Shown here in pieces: positions 1 through 5,177 of a stretch of 6,072 bases of DNA. The notes beneath the pieces were generated by a model that searched no databases, had not been told where the DNA came from, and was given only the letters and a program-made list of their open reading frames with translations. The stretch is from an uncultured Lachnospiraceae bacterium (GTDB taxonomy: Bacteria > Bacillota > Clostridia > Lachnospirales > Lachnospiraceae), in the NCBI GenBank assembly GCA_902803305.1, contig CADCPL010000001.1, positions 1 to 6,072 of the forward strand. Direction: 5' to 3'. A program made the translations under genes and the position numbers. Positions within the stretch are counted from its first letter, which is position 1. Each line of letters starts with the position of its first letter.

Positions 1-3
1 ATA

Positions 4-30
4 GCAAGACCATTCCTGAAAGGCCGATAA
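4..30 (+). promoter_or_regulatory. Weak sigma-28 (SigD) promoter candidate
   Basis: GCCGATAA at 23-30 is identical to the -10 consensus of flagellar sigma-28 promoters. Fifteen bases upstream, the correct distance, stands GCAA (4-7), which matches only two of four bases of the TAAA -35 box. It could add flagellar control to the DUF975-GGDEF unit, but the poor -35 makes chance likely. Confidence 0.2.
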
Positions 31-45
31 ACGGCTATCTTCGGA

Positions 46-74
46 TTGTAACAGGGTGGCTCATATGGTATAAT
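46..74 (+). promoter_or_regulatory. Sigma-A promoter with extended -10 for the DUF975-GGDEF unit
   Basis: TTGTAA at 46-51 and a perfect TATAAT at 69-74 are separated by 17 bases. The -10 is preceded by TGG (66-68), which makes it an extended -10. Transcription should start near 81, leaving a leader of about 45 bases before the ATG at 125. There is no other good promoter before the second gene, so this one probably serves both. Confidence 0.75.
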
Positions 75-124
75 TTACGTGTTTCATTCGTAACCAATCG
101 GAGTATAAAAGAGGAGGGAATTTT

Positions 125-805
125 ATGTGGTCAATTTCTGAAGTAAAAGAGACAGGCAAAGCCGCATTCAAGAAAAATTACTGGAGATGTGTGCTTGTTT
201 CATTTATACTTGCGCTGCTTACAGCAGGATCTTCTGCAACCGGGCAGTCAAGTTCGTTCAAAAACGCCGATCAGGCAAATATACCCAATGAACAGATGGC
301 GACTTTTATTGCGTTTGTTGCCGGATTTATCATTGCGTTTTCTATCATTTGGATCCTGCTTCGCATATTTGTCCTTAATCATCTTGAGGTTGGATGCTAT
401 ACATTCCTTAAGAAGAACATAACCGAAGATAAAGTTGATCTTTCGGAACTCAAAGCAGGATTTGTTAAATACTCGAGAACGCTTGTGACAATACTGTTAA
501 GGGATATTTTCCTTGCTCTTTGGATCTGTCTCTTTATCATCCCGGGTCTCATCAAGTCGTATTCATACATGATGGTACCGTACATTCTTCTCGATGAGCC
601 TGAGCTTAGCCCGAAGGAAGTCATAACGAGATCCCGCAAGATGATGAACGGAAACAAGTGGAGAGCATTTCTTCTCGATCTGTCGTTCATCGGATGGGTG
701 CTCCTGTCACTGCTTACATGCGGACTTGTAGGCTTACTATATGAGGAACCTTACAGAAGATCGGCAAGAGCAGCGCTTTACCACGAGCTTAAGAAGAATT
801 CATGA
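125..805 (+). CDS. DUF975 family integral membrane protein
   Basis: This 226-residue polytopic membrane protein belongs to the DUF975 family, common in Firmicutes and without an established biochemical function. A short amphipathic N-terminus (1-19) is followed by hydrophobic stretches at about 20-34, 58-85, 118-142 and 181-205, then a basic C-terminal tail. Family hallmarks visible are the IPGLIKSYSY turn (139-148), the basic segment SRKMMNGNKWRAF (170-182), the LSFIGW stretch (186-191) and the EEPYRRSARAALYHEL end (207-222). The start is fixed by GGAGGG at 113-118, six bases before the ATG. It is the first gene of a probable two-gene operon: the GGDEF gene starts 10 bases after its stop. 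Whether the two proteins cooperate is unknown; co-transcription is the only hint. The family assignment is firm and the role is open. Confidence 0.88.
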   Translation: MWSISEVKETGKAAFKKNYWRCVLVSFILALLTAGSSATGQSSSFKNADQANIPNEQMATFIAFVAGFIIAFSIIWILLRIFVLNHLEVGCYTFLKKNITEDKVDLSELKAGFVKYSRTLVTILLRDIFLALWICLFIIPGLIKSYSYMMVPYILLDEPELSPKEVITRSRKMMNGNKWRAFLLDLSFIGWVLLSLLTCGLVGLLYEEPYRRSARAALYHELKKNS

Positions 806-815
806 GGAACGATAA

Positions 816-2288
816 ATGAAAAAAGAACGATTTTTATCGTTGAGAGTGAAAATGACCATAGGGGTCATTCTTATCTGCTTTCTTATAGGACTTCTGGCGA
901 TCCTGCTGATCAGCAGGATCGCAACCAATATCATAGATAAGGAATATGCTGACAGCGCCGAGCGGATCTCGGAGGCTATGGCAAATACCATTGACCCTGC
1001 AGACATCTATGAGATTGATCAGGCTGTTCTGGAAGTGTATAACAGTGTCGGTCCGGAGAACGTTGTTCTCAGTGACGAGTGGGGAAGCGATGACTGGAAT
1101 GCTTACATGGCAAATTTTGAAAGCATCAAAGAACTTCCGGTATACCAAAAGCTTCGTGAGGAGTTTGGTAAGTATCAGGAGATATTTGATGTTGATTGTA
1201 TATATGTTACGAACTACAAATACGGTTCCGATTACAGGCACAGCATCTATATCATAGACGGTGCGTTCGGTGAAGATGAATGTCCTCCCGGATGTGTGGA
1301 TTCGTTTGAGGACGGCATATGGCCTGATGCAGAAAATCCTATAGTTCCGGCTACGATAACGAACGAGGAAGTGTACGGCTGGCTTGTTACCGCGGGATAT
1401 CCCATCAGGTATGAAGGACAGGTCGTGGGTACCGTATGTGTTGATATGTCAATGAACGACATCAAAACCAAGGAACGAAGCTATGTTATCAGTACAGCGA
1501 TATCGATGGTGCTCCTTGCGTTTACCATGATCATATTTGCTCTTATCTATGTAAATATGAGTATAATAAGACCTATTCGGTTGCTTTCCGATACGGCCAA
1601 GAACTACTCTTCCGAGAACAACGATGTCGTGCACCATGCATTTGAACAACTGAGCATCAAGACGCATGACGAGATATCCGAGCTCCTATCTTCCATGAAG
1701 CAGATGGAATCCGATATGAACTCGAACATCAATAATCTGATCGATACTAAGGTCGCACTTAAGGAAACGGAAGATAAAGCCAATACGCTTCAGGCACTTG
1801 CGACCAAAGATTCGCTTACGGGCATACGTAATAAGACTGCATACGATCATGAGGTCGTCAAGCTCGAAGAGGATCTGGCAGACGGATTTAATGAGTTCGG
1901 TCTTGCGATGGTGGATCTTAACTTCCTGAAGAGGACGAATGATACGTACGGACATGAAAAGGGTAATATCTCCATCAGAAGGCTGTGTATGCTCGTCTGT
2001 GAGATATTTGAGCATTCACCCGTATTCCGTATCGGCGGTGATGAGTTTATCGTTATCTTAAAGAACCGTGACTACAGGAATGTAGACAGCCTGATAACTG
2101 ATTTTAACAATCATCTGACAAAGGTTCAGAAGGATGACAGTCTGCAGCCCTGGGAGCAGATTTCCGCTGCTATCGGTTATGCAAAGTTTGACAAGAAGAT
2201 AGACAGTACTGTCGGCGATGTGTTTAAGCGTGCCGATAAGGCGATGTACGACAGGAAGATCGAGATGAAGGCAGAGAGGAAAGACTAA
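816..2288 (+). CDS. Membrane sensor diguanylate cyclase (Cache-like, HAMP, GGDEF)
   Basis: This 490-residue protein is predicted to make cyclic di-GMP from two GTP at the inner face of the membrane in response to an external signal. Order of parts: transmembrane helix 13-33; extracytoplasmic region about 34-221, ending in a Cache-like strand pair (GQVVGTVCVDMS region); transmembrane helix 223-246; HAMP linker about 249-302 with the conserved proline (253) and a DEI motif; short helical connector; GGDEF domain from about 327 to the end. The cyclase motif is intact: R405-I-GGDEF at 407-411, metal-binding D367, N375-D376, G379-H380, and DSLTGIRN at 332-339. The usual GHxxGD reads GHEKGN. No RxxD inhibitory site stands five residues before GGDEF (FEHS is there), so product inhibition at that site is not expected. 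CPPGC at 156-160 could form a disulfide-closed turn outside the cell. The ribosome site TGAGGA (803-808) overlaps the stop codon of the preceding gene, suggesting translational coupling. The ligand is not evident from sequence; dCache domains often bind small amines or acids. Confidence 0.93.
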   Translation: MKKERFLSLRVKMTIGVILICFLIGLLAILLISRIATNIIDKEYADSAERISEAMANTIDPADIYEIDQAVLEVYNSVGPENVVLSDEWGSDDWNAYMANFESIKELPVYQKLREEFGKYQEIFDVDCIYVTNYKYGSDYRHSIYIIDGAFGEDECPPGCVDSFEDGIWPDAENPIVPATITNEEVYGWLVTAGYPIRYEGQVVGTVCVDMSMNDIKTKERSYVISTAISMVLLAFTMIIFALIYVNMSIIRPIRLLSDTAKNYSSENNDVVHHAFEQLSIKTHDEISELLSSMKQMESDMNSNINNLIDTKVALKETEDKANTLQALATKDSLTGIRNKTAYDHEVVKLEEDLADGFNEFGLAMVDLNFLKRTNDTYGHEKGNISIRRLCMLVCEIFEHSPVFRIGGDEFIVILKNRDYRNVDSLITDFNNHLTKVQKDDSLQPWEQISAAIGYAKFDKKIDSTVGDVFKRADKAMYDRKIEMKAERKD

Positions 2289-2317
2289 AGCTCAGGCGGT
2301 TTAGTCCGCCTTGAGCT
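2289..2317. terminator. Shared bidirectional terminator between converging genes
   Basis: AGCTCA (2289-2294) pairs with TGAGCT (2312-2317) and GGCGG (2295-2299) with CCGCC (2306-2310), with a single bulged T at 2311 and a six-base loop. T-containing runs follow on both strands (CTCTTT to the right; TTTAGTCTTT to the left on the minus strand), though neither is a perfect U tract. The stem starts directly after the GGDEF stop. On the other strand it includes the last sense codons and the stop codon of the lipoprotein gene, so part of it is coding. Confidence 0.65.
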
Positions 2318-3353
2318 CTTTCCACATATTTGATAATAGTTCGGTAGTCTCTTCCGGGAGACGCTTATATACTTCACAGTTTGCAAGCTCATCGGCTGAA
2401 GGATTCATTGCGGCGGATGAGCTTTCTTCTTCGGTAAGATTGTCCGCTATGGCGGTGATCGGAGAGGAATATCTTACTTCTTCAAAGTTGGCACGTGCCA
2501 CGTCTTCCCTGCACAGATAATCAAGGAATTGCTTCGCGGTTTCCGTGTCCTTACAGTTTTTCGTGATGCCCCAGCAATCGATCCAGATATTGGAACCCTC
2601 TTTGGGAATGCTGTAGCCGATCAGGGGATTTTCTTCGTATGCATAGAAGGCTTCACCCGAATATACAACACCGATCGCAGCGTTGCCTGCGAGGATCTCG
2701 TCTCTTACTTCATCAACAAGGTAAGACTGGACGTCGGGCTTTTGTTTGATAAGGAGCTTTTGAGCCTCGGCAAGTTCTTTCTCATCGGTTGTGTTAAGAG
2801 AGTAGCCGAGATACTTAAGTGCGATCATATATGCGTCCCTCATGCTGTTCTGCATGATGATATCACCGCTGTATTGTCCGTTAAACAGGACGTCCCAGGA
2901 GTCGGGAGCTTCGGTCACTTTTTCCGAATCGTAGAGAAGACCGACGGTGCCCCAGAAATAAGGCATCACGTATTTGTTGTCGGGATCAAAGCTCTTTACC
3001 ATGTCCCAGTACTTGTCGCCGATCCCCTTTGTATTCTCCATAGTGCTAAAATCAACCTCGATGAGTTCGCCTTCATCGATGAGCTTCTGGAGCATGTACT
3101 CCGAAGTACACAGAACGTCATAATCGATCGCACCGGCCTTGTACTTGGTGTACAGCTCCTCGGGTGTCGGAGCCTCTTCGTAGCGTACGTCTACACCGGT
3201 CTCCTTCTCGAACTGATCGATCATCTTCGTATCTATATACATGCCGTAATTGAATACGGTGAGAGTCTTCTTTTTATTTGAAGCCGAACATCCGCTAAGC
3301 AGCGTGGTAATGATGAGGGATGATGCTATAAGGACCGCAAAGTATTTTTTCAT
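2301..3353 (-). CDS. PotD-like polyamine ABC-transporter substrate-binding lipoprotein
   Basis: This 350-residue protein is close in length to E. coli PotD and binds its ligand outside the cell, anchored by lipid. The N-terminus has a basic start, a hydrophobic core and the lipobox LLSGC with the acylated Cys at 22. The rest follows the spermidine/putrescine-binding family: an NYGMYID start segment (35-41), KAGAIDYDV (72-80), S84-E85-Y86, a conserved PYFWGTVGLLYDSEKV stretch (131-146), R172-D173, LGYSLNTT (182-189), YSGEA (231-235), KEGSNIWID (251-259). Compared with PotD from memory, S84, Y86, D173, W257 and D259 fall at polyamine-contacting positions, while two PotD tryptophans appear as Tyr36 and Tyr231. 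So polyamine or a related amine is likely, but affinity may differ. The ribosome site is AAGGAG, seven bases before the ATG. No potA, potB or potC lies next to it: it is a single-gene unit facing the GGDEF gene. It may feed a transporter encoded elsewhere or act as a sensor partner. Confidence 0.9.
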   Translation of the reverse strand: MKKYFAVLIASSLIITTLLSGCSASNKKKTLTVFNYGMYIDTKMIDQFEKETGVDVRYEEAPTPEELYTKYKAGAIDYDVLCTSEYMLQKLIDEGELIEVDFSTMENTKGIGDKYWDMVKSFDPDNKYVMPYFWGTVGLLYDSEKVTEAPDSWDVLFNGQYSGDIIMQNSMRDAYMIALKYLGYSLNTTDEKELAEAQKLLIKQKPDVQSYLVDEVRDEILAGNAAIGVVYSGEAFYAYEENPLIGYSIPKEGSNIWIDCWGITKNCKDTETAKQFLDYLCREDVARANFEEVRYSSPITAIADNLTEEESSSAAMNPSADELANCEVYKRLPEETTELLSNMWKELKAD

Positions 3354-3398
3354 GATATAACTCCTTCTTTCTGCCCGTTAAACAAGGCATACATATGT

Positions 3399-3427
3399 TT
3401 TATACGCTAACTTGCAATTTTTTTCAA
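3399..3427 (-). promoter_or_regulatory. Sigma-A promoter of the PotD-like gene
   Basis: Read on the minus strand, TTGAAA (3427-3422) and TATAAA (3404-3399) are exactly 17 bases apart. Transcription should begin near 3392, giving a leader of roughly 40 bases before the start codon at 3353. The region is AT-rich, as expected for a promoter. It lies back to back with the rightward SigD-type promoter at 3446-3472. Confidence 0.65.
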
Positions 3428-3445
3428 TAAATTTTAAAAAATGTA

Positions 3446-3472
3446 TAAAGTATTTTCGGATCCTGCCGATGT
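3446..3472 (+). promoter_or_regulatory. Sigma-28 (SigD/FliA) type flagellar promoter
   Basis: TAAA at 3446-3449, a 15-base spacer, and GCCGATGT at 3465-3472 match the sigma-28 promoter form (TAAA, 14-16 bases, GCCGATAT or GCCGATAA) in all four -35 bases and in seven of eight -10 bases compared with the Bacillus form. Start of transcription would be near 3479, giving a leader of about 165 bases before the ATG at 3644. Sigma-28 serves late flagellar genes such as flagellin and the filament cap, which suits the FliD-like gene downstream. A sigma-A reading of the same DNA (TTTTCA 3421-3426, TATAAA 3444-3449, 17 bases apart) is possible but weaker. Confidence 0.6.
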
Positions 3473-3483
3473 AATATATAGAA

Positions 3484-3595
3484 AGCGCATGGCAGCGCTG
3501 AATCCGAAACGGACTTCGGAATTATTATCTCAACGGATTGAGAGCTCTTACCGGTGTGATACACCGTCATTTTCTGTTCAGGAATAATTCCCCTG
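3484..3595 (+). promoter_or_regulatory. Structured 5' leader RNA with competing stems, class not recognised
   Basis: Several stems can be drawn by eye: AGCGC (3484-3488) with GCGCT (3495-3499); TCCGAA (3503-3508) with TTCGGA (3515-3520); a nine-base perfect closing stem of 3518-3526 with 3583-3591; inside it a six-base hairpin 3528-3533/3538-3543 with loop CGGA; and a six-base hairpin 3552-3557/3561-3566 with loop GAT. The closing stem uses the same bases (3583-3591) as the terminator-like hairpin at 3579-3595, so the two cannot form together. That is the layout of an attenuator or riboswitch. It matches no riboswitch consensus known to me. The folding is by hand, without energies, so this is a candidate only. 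Confidence 0.35.
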
Positions 3596-3603
3596 TTTGT
3601 TTT
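3579..3603 (+). terminator. Terminator-like hairpin inside the leader
   Basis: CAG (3579-3581 region) with CTG and GGAA (3581-3584) with TTCC (3588-3591) form a short stem with a three-base loop and a two-base bulge. TTTGTTTT (3596-3603) follows at once. The stem is short, so termination may be partial or conditional. It ends just before the proximal promoter at 3609-3617. Confidence 0.35.
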
Positions 3604-3608
3604 ATGTG

Positions 3609-3617
3609 TGATATAAT
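3609..3617 (+). promoter_or_regulatory. Proximal extended -10 promoter of the flagellar-type operon
   Basis: TGA followed by a perfect TATAAT (3612-3617) is an extended -10 element. The -35 region 17-18 bases upstream (around 3588-3594, TTCCCCT) is poor, as is often tolerated with an extended -10. Transcription would start near 3624 and give a leader of only 20 bases, which contains the ribosome site. The operon would then have a sigma-A and a SigD promoter. Confidence 0.5.
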
Positions 3618-3643
3618 GATTATGCTGATAGGAGGTATATGCT

Positions 3644-4243
3644 ATGAGTGATATTAATGTTGGAAGTGTAGCAGGTGCGTACAGCAGTTATTCCTATGAA
3701 GGCGTGAAGGCTGACAGCGCTGCAAAAGATACCGCAGCAGACGTTAAGGCAGAAGAAGCCGGCGTAGTATATGAGAAGAGCACAGGCGTAGAGAAGAAGG
3801 CTACTTATTCGATCAACAAGATGAGTGCCGAGGACCGCGCAGCTCTTGTACAGCAGCTCAAGCAGGATCAGGCAGACAGGCAGAATCAGCTGGCTCAGCT
3901 CGTTCAGAAGATGTTTACCGATCAGGCCGGTGTTTCGAAGCTTGCAGATCTGTTCTCTCCCGAGAATCTGAAGGATGTCAGTCCCGAAGATATCGCAAAG
4001 GCTAAAGAGGATGTAGCCGAGGACGGATACTGGGGCGTTAAGCAGACATCCCAGAGACTGTTTGATTTTGCATCGGCACTTGCCGGAGACGATCCGGACA
4101 AGATGAAAGAGATGCAGGAGGCTATGGAGAAAGGCTTCAAGGAAGCTACCGCAGCATGGGGCGATGAGCTCCCGGGCATCAGCAAGGATACGCTCGCAGC
4201 AGCCAACAAGCTGTTTGATGATTACTACGCATCTAAGAACTAG
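3644..4243 (+). CDS. Conserved clostridial helical protein, flagellum-linked context
   Basis: This soluble 199-residue protein has no signal peptide and no membrane segment. Residues 1-50 are Ala/Ser/Gly-rich and probably flexible. Residues 58-92 are strongly helical and coiled-coil-like (Q-rich, AALVQQLKQDQADRQ at 66-80). A conserved C-terminal domain runs from about 113 to 195 and includes EDGYWGVKQTSQRLFDFA (126-143), AGDDPDKM (147-154), GFKEATAAWG (164-173) and LPGISKDT (176-183). I recognise this C-terminal pattern from proteins in motile clostridia and relatives; similar proteins are sometimes carried under an unconvincing hydrogenase-component name, but nothing here binds metal or resembles a hydrogenase. 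The function is unknown. The start is set by AGGAGGT (3630-3636), seven bases upstream. It is first in an operon with the FliD-like gene, 25 bases downstream, and lies under a SigD-type promoter, so a role in flagellar assembly or filament-associated export is a reasonable inference. Confidence 0.8.
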   Translation: MSDINVGSVAGAYSSYSYEGVKADSAAKDTAADVKAEEAGVVYEKSTGVEKKATYSINKMSAEDRAALVQQLKQDQADRQNQLAQLVQKMFTDQAGVSKLADLFSPENLKDVSPEDIAKAKEDVAEDGYWGVKQTSQRLFDFASALAGDDPDKMKEMQEAMEKGFKEATAAWGDELPGISKDTLAAANKLFDDYYASKN

Positions 4244-4268
4244 TTATAGGTTTTAAGGAGGCGATAAA

Positions 4269-4988
4269 ATGGGATTATCTGATTCCGGTATATCTACGCT
4301 GCTAAACAGCCTCGGATCGGGCAAAGACGGCTCGACAGGGTTTGATTTTGCAGGATATGCATCCATCAAGAACGGCAGTTACGGTAAGCTTGTAAAATCA
4401 TACTATGCAGAACAGACAGGCGCTGCAGGTAAGACGGCAAGCGAGGTCAAGAGTACATCAAATGCCAAGACAGCCAAGACGACCAAGACGGAAGATTCCG
4501 ATACTACGGGTCTTAGCCAGATGAAGAAGGATGCACAGCAGCTTAAGACTTCTGCCGAGAAGCTTTCTTCCGACGATATGTGGAAGAAGACGGACGGCAA
4601 GCTCGACATGAGCAAGGTTGCATCGGCGGTCAAGGATTTTGCCGCTGATTACAATAAGGTGATCGACCAGGCAGGTAAGGTCAGCTCCAAGGAGATAGGT
4701 CAGGATATGAAGTTCATGACCTCCATGACGGACACATTTACCAAGGTTCTGGCCAAGGTCGGTGTCAGTGTGGGATCCGACGGTAAGCTTAGCGTTGACG
4801 AAGAAAAACTTGCCAAAGCCGATGAGGCAACGGTACAGTCGCTCTTTAAAGGAAACGCAACGTACGGATCGCAGATCGCGGACAAGGCATCAGCCATAGC
4901 CCGCGACGCAGATATGAATTCAAGTATTTACGGCAGCAATGCCGAAACATCAAGCACTTTATCCTCTATATACAATCAGTTGATATAA
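4269..4988 (+). CDS. Small protein with FliD C-terminal-like region
   Basis: This 239-residue protein has no signal peptide. The N-terminus (1-46) carries DFAGYASIKNGSYGKLVKSYY (26-46), a segment I associate with Lachnospiraceae flagellum-related orphans. Residues 47-81 form a low-complexity Ala/Lys/Thr/Ser linker with repeated KTAKTTKTE-type units. From about 113 the pattern resembles the C-terminal part of FliD, the filament cap (hook-associated protein 2): VKDFAADYNKVIDQAG (121-136), TFTKVLAKVGVSVGSDGKLSVDEEKL (156-181), ATVQSLFKGNATYGSQIADKA (187-207), and a Ser-rich helical tail ending YNQLI. In FliD, such residues form the helical base that packs on the filament. A full FliD is far longer and has a variable outer domain that is absent here. 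The ribosome site TAAGGAGG (4254-4261) stands seven bases before the ATG. It is probably exported by the flagellar apparatus, or a cap-like or filament-associated protein; the exact role is unknown. Confidence 0.7.
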   Translation: MGLSDSGISTLLNSLGSGKDGSTGFDFAGYASIKNGSYGKLVKSYYAEQTGAAGKTASEVKSTSNAKTAKTTKTEDSDTTGLSQMKKDAQQLKTSAEKLSSDDMWKKTDGKLDMSKVASAVKDFAADYNKVIDQAGKVSSKEIGQDMKFMTSMTDTFTKVLAKVGVSVGSDGKLSVDEEKLAKADEATVQSLFKGNATYGSQIADKASAIARDADMNSSIYGSNAETSSTLSSIYNQLI

Positions 4989-5020
4989 GCGCTTGTCCCG
5001 AATCCTTTACTTTACTTACA

Positions 5021-5050
5021 TAACAGAAGCCCCCAAAGGGGCTTCTGTTA
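5021..5050 (+). terminator. Strong terminator hairpin after the FliD-like gene
   Basis: A perfect 13-base stem, TAACAGAAGCCCC (5021-5033) with its complement (5038-5050), closes a four-base loop. Downstream is CTTCATCTT rather than a clean U run, so the 3' arm and what follows give only a moderate U tract. The position, 33 bases after the stop codon and before a separately promoted regulator gene, fits transcription termination. The stem is symmetric enough to act on the minus strand as well. Confidence 0.8.
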
Positions 5051-5110
5051 CTTCATCTTAGATATAATCAAATATTCCCTGAATAGCATCTGAAATATTT
5101 ATAATATCCG

Positions 5111-5139
5111 TGTACAAGTCAATTTTCGGTTGTAATAAT
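5111..5139 (+). promoter_or_regulatory. Possible promoter of the metalloregulator gene
   Basis: TGTACA (5111-5116) and AATAAT (5134-5139) are 17 bases apart, and the -10 is preceded by TGT as in an extended -10. The match is modest. Perfect TATAAT hexamers also occur at 5063-5068 and 5100-5105 but lack recognisable -35 boxes. The AT-rich stretch 5060-5110 also holds two copies of the self-complementary AAATATT (5070-5076 and 5093-5099). I see no clear DtxR or MntR operator. Confidence 0.25.
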
Positions 5140-5166
5140 CCCCATAAAATGATAGAGTCTTGAATA

Positions 5167-5173
5167 AGAGGTG
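5167..5173 (+). promoter_or_regulatory. Ribosome binding site that fixes the regulator start
   Basis: AGAGGTG lies six bases before the ATG at 5178. An in-frame TTG at 5160 lies upstream of this site and would have no ribosome site of its own. The ATG at 5184 would be 12 bases away. The ATG at 5178 is therefore preferred. Confidence 0.7.
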
Positions 5174-5177
5174 TGTT

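Noticed and set aside
1..60. Pieces resembling a class I c-di-GMP riboswitch (GCAAGACCATTCCTGAAAGG and a later GGGTGGC).
   Set aside because: The conserved GACGCAAAGCC core and the pairing arms are missing, the element would be too short, and it lies upstream of the clear promoter at 46-74, so it would not be in that transcript.
2529..3281. A 250-codon open frame on the plus strand.
   Set aside because: It is wholly antisense to the PotD-like gene, has no good ribosome site, and its translation resembles no family I know. Codon bias of the real gene explains it.
3518..3591. A tRNA-like 74-base cloverleaf: acceptor-like closing stem, a D-arm-like hairpin with GG in the loop, and a middle hairpin that could present GAT after a T.
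   Set aside because: There is no T arm (the 3' half after GTTC is missing), six extra bases lie before the middle stem, the stem base pair at the bottom of that arm is mismatched, and no CCA follows. The resemblance is probably chance, though a tRNA mimic is not excluded.
5160..5177. An upstream TTG start that would lengthen the regulator by six residues.
   Set aside because: The only ribosome site lies downstream of this TTG and is correctly spaced for the ATG at 5178, which also gives the usual N-terminus of the family.
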